Of a stretch of DNA of 43,818 nucleotides, positions 16,694-24,034 are shown piece after piece. This DNA is from Deltaproteobacteria bacterium (GTDB lineage: Bacteria; Myxococcota; Myxococcia; Myxococcales; Anaeromyxobacteraceae), in assembly GCA_016214955.1 (NCBI GenBank), contig JACRMN010000028.1, positions 1-43,818 on the forward strand, in the 5' to 3' direction. A program made the position numbers and the translations under genes. The notes under the pieces were generated by a model that searched no databases, was not told the DNA's origin, and saw only the letters and a program-made list of their open reading frames with translations. Numbering within the stretch: the first letter of the stretch is position 1; each line of letters begins with the position of its first letter.

Positions 16694-17525
16694 TCGGCCT
16701 CCGTCGCGGTCGCGGCGAGTCGTCTTGGTCGCGCAATCGAGAGCGCCCCCTGCACCTTGAATACCGGCGCGAGAGTTGTCGGTCCGGCGCGTCGAGGCAC
16801 CTGGCCGGGTGCGTGGCGATCCCCATCACCGAGAGCGCCAGGGCGGAGAGCGCATCGCGATCCACCCCGCCGCCCGCCATCAGCGCTCTCGCGCCGGCCG
16901 GCAGGCGGTACCCGAGGTGAGCCAGGCGTGCAGTGATACCCGAGGGCAGTGTGGTGGCCGAGTCGAACGCGGCCCGGGCAGCCGGATCCGGGAGCACCGC
17001 CGGCTTGGACGGAAACAGGATGCTGGGTCGATCCCCTGGTGCGAGAACAACGTTCACGAGTACGGTCGCGCCGCTCTGGGTGCGGACTCCCCGCAATGCT
17101 GCGGCCGCGCGACGCGGATCCCCGTCGGTAGCCAGCCCATCGGTCACGTGGACCACGACCGGCGCCTCGCCTGAAGGATGCGCCCTGGCCCACGCTCTTG
17201 TGAGGGTGATCGCTCGCCGAAGAGCAGCGCAGGTGCTGGTAGAACCCATCCTGGCCTTCGAGAAGGGCACGGGTCTCGGCCCTTGAGCCCCGGTCTTCCC
17301 TGGCCCCCGGAACGTGAAGGTCTCCGAGACCTCTGTGCCATATGCCAACACGCCTAGCCATGTGCGCCGGCGGCGTGACGCGGCGCGCGCGCCATCAAGC
17401 ACCGACGTGACCGCCTTCTCGACGGCTTCTGCCGCGACCTTGGCGCTGGAAGGGCGGACTGACGACGCACTCAGGTGCATCGAATCGGATTGATCCAGGA
17501 CAAAAAGCAAGAAGAGCGGGCGCAT
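16677..17525 (-). CDS. von Willebrand factor A (vWA) domain protein
   Basis: 282 aa from ATG 17525. The domain starts at once with FLLFVLDQSDSM, the DxSxS metal (MIDAS) motif. RMGSTSTCAALRRAI supplies the Thr region and VVVHVTDGLATDGDP the later Asp motif, so the metal site looks complete. The C-terminal 40 residues are Arg/Asp-rich and may be disordered. No signal peptide is clear; the protein is probably cytosolic. vWA proteins act as metal-dependent adaptors, often with AAA+ ATPases. It is divergent from the HTH gene that opens the Ycf46/HerA series and overlaps the next gene downstream. Confidence 0.8.
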   Translation of the reverse strand: MRPLFLLFVLDQSDSMHLSASSVRPSSAKVAAEAVEKAVTSVLDGARAASRRRRTWLGVLAYGTEVSETFTFRGPGKTGAQGPRPVPFSKARMGSTSTCAALRRAITLTRAWARAHPSGEAPVVVHVTDGLATDGDPRRAAAALRGVRTQSGATVLVNVVLAPGDRPSILFPSKPAVLPDPAARAAFDSATTLPSGITARLAHLGYRLPAGARALMAGGGVDRDALSALALSVMGIATHPARCLDAPDRQLSRRYSRCRGRSRLRDQDDSPRPRRRPNARER

Positions 17526-17706
17526 ACAGGGACGCGTCAATCGGCCGCTACGTCCCAAACGGTCGAGTGCTGTGGGCGAGTCGCGGGCGTCCCGCGTTCG
17601 TGTGCTCGCCGACCGTGCGTCGATGTGAGCAGGTCATACACACACCGTAAAGCCAGGTGCGTTGCAGGGCCAGCAGGCATCACGCAACGTCGTCCGTGGA
17701 GGGGTC

Positions 17707-18480
17707 GTGGCGCTCTTGTTGGAGCTCCGCTGGCCGTTGATCGACGCTCGGATCAGGGCCTGCGGAGGGATGATGGCCGTTACGCGGCGAGCGGGGTTGA
17801 ACCGCTCGACACTCGCACGCTGGAAGCAGGGGACCCTGCCAAACGATCCCCTCCGCTTCCTGCGTCTGGCCGAAGTTCTGGACATCGACCCGCTGCTTCT
17901 CTTCTCACTGGAGACGGAACGCTTCAGCCAGACATGCCTGTGGCTGGGGAGGCTTCTCCTCGCTCACCGGGTCGGTGCCGGCCTAGGCTCACTGAAGTTC
18001 CTGCAGGCGTTTTGGACGGCAGCGGGCTCCGAGTGGCCGCCCCCGCGGGTATCTGGATCACGGGGGAAGGTGAGCTACCGCTGGAACCTGCGGTCGTTCG
18101 TGAACGAAGGGCAGTTCGGCCCCGAGGGGGGCAACCGCAACTTCTACGCGTCCGTGGCGATACGCAGCCTCCGCGTCGCCGGGGGCGACGGACCGCAGGT
18201 CTGGCACTTCGCCTATCGGGACCGCGTGGGGTGGTCCGCCCTCTGGCACCCGTACGGCTCTGTTGCCCTCGTCGGCGAGACGCTCGAGTTGTACTCCTAC
18301 GCCGGCCAGAAGAAGGCCGTCCCCGCCCCAGGGCCCATCGCCGTCGAGACCTGGTTTGGCGAAGGCGACGCCGAGTTCCGCGTGGCCTCGCTTCATCCCT
18401 TCGAGCTCGACCTCACCCGGGCTCCACCACCTGGGCACGCCACCGTCCGCTTTGAGATGCCGCGGGTGGTCTGGTCTTGA
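17707..18480 (+). CDS. Helix-turn-helix regulator-like protein with unknown C-terminal domain
   Basis: 257 aa from GTG 17707, in frame with a possible upstream TTG at 17,662; GGAGG precedes it closely. Residues about 20-65 hold an HTH of the XRE/Cro type (MAVTRRAGLNRSTLARWKQG followed by RLAEVLDIDPLLL). The remaining 190 residues are soluble and unrecognised, with an aromatic-rich core (VWHFAYRDRVGWSALWHPYG). It stands at the head of the plus-strand series and is divergent from the vWA gene, the usual place for a local regulator. A DNA-binding role is inferred from the HTH. Confidence 0.65.
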   Translation: MALLLELRWPLIDARIRACGGMMAVTRRAGLNRSTLARWKQGTLPNDPLRFLRLAEVLDIDPLLLFSLETERFSQTCLWLGRLLLAHRVGAGLGSLKFLQAFWTAAGSEWPPPRVSGSRGKVSYRWNLRSFVNEGQFGPEGGNRNFYASVAIRSLRVAGGDGPQVWHFAYRDRVGWSALWHPYGSVALVGETLELYSYAGQKKAVPAPGPIAVETWFGEGDAEFRVASLHPFELDLTRAPPPGHATVRFEMPRVVWS

Positions 18481-18585
18481 GGAGGTGTTGCGCCAGGGCG
18501 GATGGCGGTGCAACGGCGCCTCTGACCAGATCGAGGCGAAGGAAGTGACGGTGCAGTGGACGGCAAGTCAACGCGGGGGAACGAC

Positions 18586-18780
18586 ATGGCGGACTATCGG
18601 AGCTGTCCGAACTGTGGGCACCAGCCAGGTGGCATCAGCGTCTCGCACATGGAGGTGTTCCAGTGCGACGACTGCGGAAAGAAGTACTGCTGGAAGTGCC
18701 CCGGCTCGGATCAGGGGCACAGATGCCCGAAGTGCTCGTCGAAGGCCTACAGAGTGGTGGGGACCTGCTACGCGCGATAG
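18586..18780 (+). CDS. Small zinc-ribbon protein, related to the one at 7996-8172
   Basis: 64 aa from ATG 18586 with GGGGGA as SD. Four CxxC pairs (CPNC, CDDC, CWKC, CPKC) predict two small zinc ribbons. The C-terminal half (CGKKYCWKC...HRCPKCSSK) follows the same pattern as the zinc ribbon at the head of the HEPN/NTPase operon. The likeness between two small proteins 10 kb apart suggests that both operons use the same kind of adaptor, or that one arose by duplication. Partner unknown. Confidence 0.75.
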   Translation: MADYRSCPNCGHQPGGISVSHMEVFQCDDCGKKYCWKCPGSDQGHRCPKCSSKAYRVVGTCYAR

Positions 18781-18857
18781 GCGGCAAGGAGTCTGAGGGG
18801 CATCGGTCCAGGAGGTCGAACGCTGTCGGCAAAGCGAAGGCTTCCGGGGGGAATCGC

Positions 18858-19328
18858 ATGGGAACGGTCATCACGATCGTCGTTCTGCTGGTAGTCGTCA
18901 GTGCCATTGTCAAGTGGGTCGTGGGACTCGGAGGTGGCCTGGATGTCGAGGCGCGCCTGGCCGACTCAGAGGCGAGGCTTGGGGCGCTCCGAGAGCGCAA
19001 TAGGAAGGTAGAGGCGGTGGCGCGGCGCAGCATCGAGCTGAAGCACGCGCGAGAAGGCGACCCCAGCGCTCTCTGGGCGGCTGCCGCAGGGGGCGATCTC
19101 GAGTGCGTCAAGCTCGGGCTCGACTCCGGTTTCGAGATCGACCAAGCGGACGACGACGGTTGGACCATGCTGCACTACGCTTCTTCGGGCGGCCATTCGC
19201 AGGTCGTGCGAGAGCTTCTCGGGCGCGGGGCAAAGGCACGCCGCCGCTGCGACTCCGGCCTCCCCATCGAGATGGCAGAGCGGAGGGGCCACGACGAGGT
19301 GGTCGCGCTCCTGCGCGCGGCGGGATGA
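18858..19328 (+). CDS. Membrane-anchored coiled-coil protein with ankyrin repeats
   Basis: 156 aa with SD GGGGGGAA. Residues 1-25 (MGTVITIVVLLVVVSAIVKW) form an N-terminal membrane anchor. A charged helix with RLADSEARLGALRERN and ARRSIELKHAREG follows. The second half contains ankyrin-type repeats (DGWTMLHYASSGGHSQVVRELLGRGA and a following partial one), a protein-binding fold. The first 70 residues are clearly paralogous to the 81-aa protein encoded at 20,219. Orientation: a short N-terminal anchor with the ankyrin part most likely cytosolic. Confidence 0.8.
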   Translation: MGTVITIVVLLVVVSAIVKWVVGLGGGLDVEARLADSEARLGALRERNRKVEAVARRSIELKHAREGDPSALWAAAAGGDLECVKLGLDSGFEIDQADDDGWTMLHYASSGGHSQVVRELLGRGAKARRRCDSGLPIEMAERRGHDEVVALLRAAG

Positions 19329-19725
19329 GACCGAGAGCACGCGAACGCATGCCGGATGGAGCGGGAGGGAGCCGCCGCAGCTCGCCCAGCCTGGCCGCCC
19401 CTGCCCAGGAGGACCCGGCCGGGGTGCGGCGTCATGAAGCAGGCAGCCGCCGCCGAGAAGATCACGGCATTTCGGCCGTGCACGGTGAGTGTCCTGCAGG
19501 TAGGGGGCGGACCAGCTTGCCCAGCATCAACGACAGGGTTCGCATGCAACTCGTAGTCTTCCTGAACCCGTCGCCAGCCAAGCGGGACTGGCCTCGGTTG
19601 CGCTCGCCGGCACAAGTCACCGGTAGGCCGACCGGGCTCGAGCCCGCTGCCCGCGAATGTCGGGCCGGCACAATGGGTCGCTCGGAGCTTGCCGCACTGT
19701 CGCAAACACGTGAGGGGGGCGGACA
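19329..19725. other. 397-nt stretch without a supported gene
   Basis: No open frame here has convincing protein character or a ribosome binding site. The only structure seen is the perfect palindrome CGGGCTCGAGCCCG (19,633-19,646). The stretch separates two small genes on the plus strand and might hold an internal promoter, but I see no clear one. Confidence 0.5.
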
Positions 19726-20172
19726 ATGCCGTGGAACGCAGGATTGCTCGTCGTTGTCGGGGCGCTGGTCCTGGGGTTGCCATCTCTCGCCGAGGCCGAC
19801 GCGGGCTGTGAGACCCGCTGCCGGAACTTGCACGGCATGGACCAGTCGGGGCTGGATCTCTGCAGGGCGAGCTGTCAAACGACCGAGCTCAAGAAGAAGG
19901 TCGGCCAGGGGGTGAAGAAGAACGCCCGGGCCTTGAAGGAGAACGCCAAGTCCGCAAGGTCTGACATGAGAGAGGGTGCGGCCTACGGTGCGGGGAGAAC
20001 GAGCCCGTCAGCCGAGGCCAAGCAGAACGCGGCGGCGAGGCAACACGCCATCGCGAAGCAGCAGCCGCCGTCGAGACAGCCCGCGATCACCAGGAAGGCG
20101 GCGGCTCCCAGCAGGGCGGTCGCGCCGAAGCAGGCCCCCCAGACCCCCTCGCTCTTCAAGAAGAGGCGGTAG
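19726..20172 (+). CDS. Small secreted or periplasmic basic protein
   Basis: 148 aa. The N-terminus is a typical Sec signal peptide (NAGLLVVVGALVLGLPSLAEADA), with cleavage predicted near residue 25. Four cysteines (CETRC and CRASC spaced by about 15 residues) follow, suggesting two disulfides in the export compartment. The remainder is Lys/Ala/Gln/Pro-rich and probably disordered, ending in FKKRR. No family recognised. It is the only clearly exported protein within the plus-strand series and lies between the two paralogous membrane coiled-coil genes. Confidence 0.65.
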   Translation: MPWNAGLLVVVGALVLGLPSLAEADAGCETRCRNLHGMDQSGLDLCRASCQTTELKKKVGQGVKKNARALKENAKSARSDMREGAAYGAGRTSPSAEAKQNAAARQHAIAKQQPPSRQPAITRKAAAPSRAVAPKQAPQTPSLFKKRR

Positions 20173-20218
20173 TGGCGCGCGGCAGGCGCGCGCGCGAAAC
20201 CGCATCGGGGACAAGGCA

Positions 20219-20464
20219 ATGGGTACCATCATCACACTCGCAGTCCTGCTGGCGGTTGGCATCGCCATTCTCAAGTTGGTGGTTGGCATTAGGGGGGGAC
20301 TGAAGGTCGCGAGGGGGGGGCTGAAGGTCGCGGAGCGGCTAGCGGACTCGGCTGAGCGCCTCGCCGAGGTCCGGGAGAGGAGCCGACGCCAGGAAGCCGA
20401 TGCGCGTCGCAGCATCGAGCTGAAACAGACACGGGAGGAGGAGGATAAGTCGAGGTCGAGGTGA
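20219..20464 (+). CDS. Small membrane-anchored coiled-coil protein, paralogue of 18858
   Basis: 81 aa. MGTIITLAVLLAVGIAILKL is an N-terminal membrane helix, followed by a charged amphipathic helix with LADSAERLAEVRERSRRQ and ARRSIELKQTREEED. Both parts align with the first 70 residues of the ankyrin protein at 18,858 (MGTVITIVVLL..., ARRSIELKHARE). The ankyrin part is missing here. A short internal duplication GGLKVARGGLKVAE is visible. Possibly a subunit that assembles with its paralogue through the shared helix. Confidence 0.7.
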   Translation: MGTIITLAVLLAVGIAILKLVVGIRGGLKVARGGLKVAERLADSAERLAEVRERSRRQEADARRSIELKQTREEEDKSRSR

Positions 20465-20537
20465 AGGCAGGATTGGGGGACCGGCATCGAGCAGGAGCGA
20501 TGGGGCAAGGAAACGAGGATCTCACCTGGGGGGCAAC

Positions 20538-20864
20538 ATGAAGTCGTTCCAGTACTACAAGCTGCGGGCAGGCGGGTTGGGCATCGTCGTGGCGCTGGCG
20601 GGGGCCTGGGGGGCCTTGCTGGGGGTGATGATGGCGCTCTCCAACAAGGACTGGGCGGCCGTGCCGGCGATGGCCCTGTGGGGCGCGGCCGTCGCGTTCA
20701 TCTACGGCATCCCCCTCGGCAGGTGGATCTCCCGGGAGGTCGAGTCCCTGCCTGCCACGATCTTCCTGTTCATCCTGCTAGTCATTCCCTTCTTCGTTCT
20801 CGTGTGGCCGGTCCGCATGCTTGCGCTGAGACTCGGATGGATCGAGACGCTGAGCGAGGACTGA
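20538..20864 (+). CDS. Small integral membrane protein
   Basis: 108 aa with SD GGGGGG. Three to four hydrophobic helices are visible: GIVVALAGAWGALLGVMMAL, VPAMALWGAAVAFIYGI, and a long segment ATIFLFILLVIPFFVLVWPVRML that could be one or two. The ends are charged (MKSFQYYKLR..., ...WIETLSED). No family recognised. It sits in the tightly packed plus-strand series and adds to its strong membrane character. Confidence 0.7.
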   Translation: MKSFQYYKLRAGGLGIVVALAGAWGALLGVMMALSNKDWAAVPAMALWGAAVAFIYGIPLGRWISREVESLPATIFLFILLVIPFFVLVWPVRMLALRLGWIETLSED

Positions 20865-20895
20865 GCGACCGATCACACCATCGGGGACAGAGCAC

Positions 20896-21372
20896 ATGCC
20901 CAGGCCACTCATCCCAGGCGTGAGGCAGCCCCTGAAGGTAAACGCTCTCGGGTCCAGGACCACCGCTGCACCGGCGACCACGGCGCGTACGGCCCTGCGC
21001 CGCCGGCGCTCGCCGGCCTACGTCGCCGCGATCGCCAAGCTCGATGCCGGGACCATGGAGACCAGCCGCGGGGCGATCGACGCACTGGTCGAGGCCGTCG
21101 CCGCGGAGTTCCCGGAACTCGGCACGCCGGACTACCCCCTCGGATTCCTGGCTCGCTGCTACCTCGGTGCGCCATACGAGGTGCACACCCTGGATTTCGC
21201 TGGCGGGATCATCTGCCACTACCGGCGGGGCGAACCGCTGCCGCCGGAGTTCGAGAAGGCTCGCGGTCTGGCCCAGCACCAAGCCTATGCGTTCATCGAG
21301 GTCTACAGGGACTCCATCCACTGCGTCGCCGCGGACGGGGCGACGACCCGTGTCGAGCCGACGCCCACCTAA
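20896..21372 (+). CDS. Hypothetical protein
   Basis: 158 aa. The first 40 residues are basic and likely disordered (MPRPLIPGVRQPLKV..., TALRRRRSP). A compact domain follows, with a helix-rich part (SRGAIDALVEAVAAEF), then YPLGFLARCYLGAPYEVHTLDFAGGIICHYRRGEPLPPEFEKAR and a final helix/strand. The pattern suggests a small soluble alpha/beta domain. No catalytic motif is evident. The next gene starts 17 nt downstream. Confidence 0.6.
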   Translation: MPRPLIPGVRQPLKVNALGSRTTAAPATTARTALRRRRSPAYVAAIAKLDAGTMETSRGAIDALVEAVAAEFPELGTPDYPLGFLARCYLGAPYEVHTLDFAGGIICHYRRGEPLPPEFEKARGLAQHQAYAFIEVYRDSIHCVAADGATTRVEPTPT

Positions 21373-21389
21373 CCTGACGAGGATCGACC

Positions 21390-23090
21390 ATGTCCACCCA
21401 ATTGACGATTTCCCCGGCAGATCTCAGGGCCATCGAGCGAGCGCTCACGCAGATCGGGTCGCTGACCCATGAGATGAACCAGCGCGTCGACACCCTGCAG
21501 GACCACCAGGTCCAGACATTCAATCGCGTCGAGGCCCTCGCGGCCGCGTTCGCGAAGTTCGTCCGCGACGATGCCAAGCACAAGCAGGTCCAGCTCGCCG
21601 AGACCCGGCTGGTCAAGGTGAACCAGGAGCTGGAGACCAGGTTCGGCCACTACGCGGAGGTGAGGCGCAGGGCCACGGGCATCCTGCAGGCCGTGGACAG
21701 CCGCCTGGTGGGGGCCGACACCATCCGCAGCACCACCGAGGACGTGATGATGAAGACGCCCGGCTACTGGCTGGCGCCCACGCTGGTTGCGCTGGCCTCC
21801 TGGATCCGGGACGACCGCCCGACCGCCGATCGAGCCCTATCCGAGGCCCTGCGGCGGGACGACTACAAGGCGTCGCTGTTCTTCTCGCTGGTCTTGCGCA
21901 GGCTCGATCGGCGGGGGGCCGCGCGCACCTGGCTGGGGCGGTATCTCATGCACCAGAATCCCCAGGCGCTGGACCGGGAGTTCGTCGTCCTCCTCGACGC
22001 GGTGGCGAACGGGATGTTCGGACCGGAGGCGCGGGAGGTCGCGGCCAAGACCATCGAGACCTGGCTGAAGGAGCTCGGCGACCGGGCGGGGTTCCTCGAG
22101 GCCCAGGAGAAGCGCTGGAAGACGGCACTGGAGGCACTCACGCCGACCGTTCCCGAGACGGAGTACCGCGTCCTGCGCAAGTTCAGCGCGACCTGGCCCG
22201 CGCTCGAGTCCACCCTGCGGACCTCGCGGCTCCACGCCCGGGTGGTCGACTACTTCCGGGCCATCTTCGAGGGCGAGATCGTCGTGTCTCCTCAGGTGAG
22301 CTCCGAGATCGACGCCATCCTCGACCGCCTGGTCACGCACTTCGACGACGAGGAGCTCCCGCTGCGCTCCGAGGCGCGTCGCCTCCAGCTCATCAGCGAC
22401 GCGGGCGGAGACGTTGACGTGGCCCAACAGCGCTTCGACGCGGAGCAGAAGGCCTTCGAGGAGAAGGTCACGTTCACAGAGCTCCTCACCAACGCCTCGA
22501 TGACTCCAGAGCTGGCGAAGGCCTCGCGGGCGACGCAGCGGTTCGCCCTGGCGCTCTCGCGCGACTGGGTCGCCTCGGCGCACGGCAGCATCGCAGCCTC
22601 GGCGCGCGCCGCCGTTCCCCAGGAAATCGCCCTCCAGACGGATGATTGGTCGGGCCAGACGACCGACGGCTCGAACGAGGAAGCGCTGCTGGCGGACCAG
22701 GGGGCCTTCTTCGGGAAGAAGGAGGCCGAGGCCGTGGCCCAGGTGAAGCTGCCGACCTTCGCGTACATCGCGCCGGTCCTCGGCCTGCTGACGTTCGCGT
22801 TCCTCCCCGCCATCGGGGCGGCCATCGCAGTGGCGGCCGGCGCCTTCTATACGTTCATCGAGGCCAAGGGCCTTGCGGGAAAGCGTGCCAAGATCAGGGC
22901 GCGGGTCGGAGAGGAGAAGGCGAAGGCCGCAGAGGTTCTGCGCGCGGCGCTCGCGGAAGTGGTCGACTACCGCGCCGACGTGAACCGGGAGGACAGGCGG
23001 GCGGAAGACGTTCGGACGCTCCTCGCCAACATCTCGCCGCGCGAGTGCACCCTGGTGCAGCAGGGTGATGCCCGCGCCGTGCTGGCCTGA
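21390..23090 (+). CDS. Coiled-coil membrane protein of unknown family, AAA+/HerA-associated
   Basis: 566 aa. Residues 1-90 look like an extended coiled coil (IERALTQIGSLTHEMNQRVDTLQ...). A helical domain with repeat-like segments follows (TPGYWLAPTLVALASWIRDDRPTADRALSEALRRDDYKASLFFSLVL), which could be TPR-like. Near residues 455-493 is a membrane hairpin (FAYIAPVLGLLTFAFLPAIGAAIAVAAGAFYTFI), and the C-terminus returns to a charged coiled coil. No enzyme motif is seen. It is probably a structural or scaffold component for the ATPases encoded downstream. I do not recognise a named family. Confidence 0.65.
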   Translation: MSTQLTISPADLRAIERALTQIGSLTHEMNQRVDTLQDHQVQTFNRVEALAAAFAKFVRDDAKHKQVQLAETRLVKVNQELETRFGHYAEVRRRATGILQAVDSRLVGADTIRSTTEDVMMKTPGYWLAPTLVALASWIRDDRPTADRALSEALRRDDYKASLFFSLVLRRLDRRGAARTWLGRYLMHQNPQALDREFVVLLDAVANGMFGPEAREVAAKTIETWLKELGDRAGFLEAQEKRWKTALEALTPTVPETEYRVLRKFSATWPALESTLRTSRLHARVVDYFRAIFEGEIVVSPQVSSEIDAILDRLVTHFDDEELPLRSEARRLQLISDAGGDVDVAQQRFDAEQKAFEEKVTFTELLTNASMTPELAKASRATQRFALALSRDWVASAHGSIAASARAAVPQEIALQTDDWSGQTTDGSNEEALLADQGAFFGKKEAEAVAQVKLPTFAYIAPVLGLLTFAFLPAIGAAIAVAAGAFYTFIEAKGLAGKRAKIRARVGEEKAKAAEVLRAALAEVVDYRADVNREDRRAEDVRTLLANISPRECTLVQQGDARAVLA

Positions 23091-23123
23091 CAGCGATGTG
23101 AACCTGGACCCAGGAGGAACGCC

Positions 23124-23486
23124 ATGACCGAGATCCCGCCCGGAGGACCGAAGCCCGTTCCCACCACGTCGCCCACTCCGAGGGGTGTCGCCACGCCGCC
23201 CGGAGCCCAGAGAGTTCCGGGGGCACCAGCCGCGGCGCCGCCGACCGCCGCGCCGCCTGGCGCCCCTAGGGTTGCCGGCGCAGTACCGGCCGCTCCCGGT
23301 ACCAGTCCCGCTGCGCCGGGAGCGCAGCGCACTCCGATGCCCACGCCTGCCTCGCCGGTCAGCCCCACTCCCCCGCCCGGCGCGGCGCGTTCCGCTGGCC
23401 AGGAGGTACCCGCCCCGGCCCAGTTCCCTGCATGGGACCTCCTGCCGGCGAGCCAGCCCATCAGCTTCCGGAGGCGCGGAGGATGA
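23124..23486 (+). CDS. Proline/alanine-rich disordered protein
   Basis: 120 aa with an excellent SD (CAGGAGG, 6 nt before ATG). Nearly the whole product is Pro/Ala/Gly/Thr-rich (TPRGVATPPGAQRVPGAPAA...), followed by a short C-terminal motif FPAWDLLPASQPISFRRRGG that may be a docking peptide. Coding is supported by the SD and by the 4-nt ATGA overlap with the next gene. A flexible linker or adaptor is the likely role. Confidence 0.6.
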   Translation: MTEIPPGGPKPVPTTSPTPRGVATPPGAQRVPGAPAAAPPTAAPPGAPRVAGAVPAAPGTSPAAPGAQRTPMPTPASPVSPTPPPGAARSAGQEVPAPAQFPAWDLLPASQPISFRRRGG

Positions 23487-24028
23487 GTCCCCCAGCCTCT
23501 CCCCGGACCTACGCGGACTGGTGCGCGGTCCTCGACCGGTTCCAGTCCGGGGACTGCCAGGCCGTCGCCGAGATGGAGTCGGGCTCCCTGGAGTGGACAA
23601 GCGGAGTGGCGGAGCGTTTCACGAGGCGGATTGACGAGGCCTTCGTCCAGCGGCTCAAGTTCCTCCAGAAGGAACTGCAGCGAACGCTGGAGGTGACCCG
23701 CTCCCGGCAGGAGCTCCACCACCTGGCGACGGCCATGGTGGGGTTCAGGCGCGCCCTGGATCCGCTTCTGCGCGCGGCGGCGATCCCGGCGCTCCCGGAG
23801 GAGGTGCGCGCGCACCTGCGCGGTCGGGTCGAGAAGCTCGCGGCGGGAGTGCAGTCCTCCCTGGAGGGCTCCGCCCGCGAGTTCCGGTCCGGTGGTGAGC
23901 ATGTGCTCGCCATCGTGCGGCAGAACCGCGTCGACGTGCGCCCGCCCGTCGCGCAGCCCGCCCCTTCCAGCGGAACGGACCCGCTCCCACCAGCCGGTGT
24001 CGCCCAGCGGCGCCGCATCCTGATCTGA
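23483..24028 (+). CDS. Helical hypothetical protein coupled to the Pro-rich gene
   Basis: 181 aa. ATG 23483 overlaps the previous stop codon (ATGA), indicating translational coupling. The product is mostly alpha-helical (YADWCAVLDRFQSGDCQAVAEM, then VQRLKFLQKELQRTLEVTRSRQEL, then ATAMVGFRRALDPLLRAAAI) with a Pro-rich tail that ends QRRRILI. No known motif. The Ycf46-like ATPase gene begins 7 nt later without its own SD, so all three genes are probably translated as a block. Confidence 0.65.
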   Translation: MSPPASPRTYADWCAVLDRFQSGDCQAVAEMESGSLEWTSGVAERFTRRIDEAFVQRLKFLQKELQRTLEVTRSRQELHHLATAMVGFRRALDPLLRAAAIPALPEEVRAHLRGRVEKLAAGVQSSLEGSAREFRSGGEHVLAIVRQNRVDVRPPVAQPAPSSGTDPLPPAGVAQRRRILI

Positions 24029-24034
24029 TCGACA

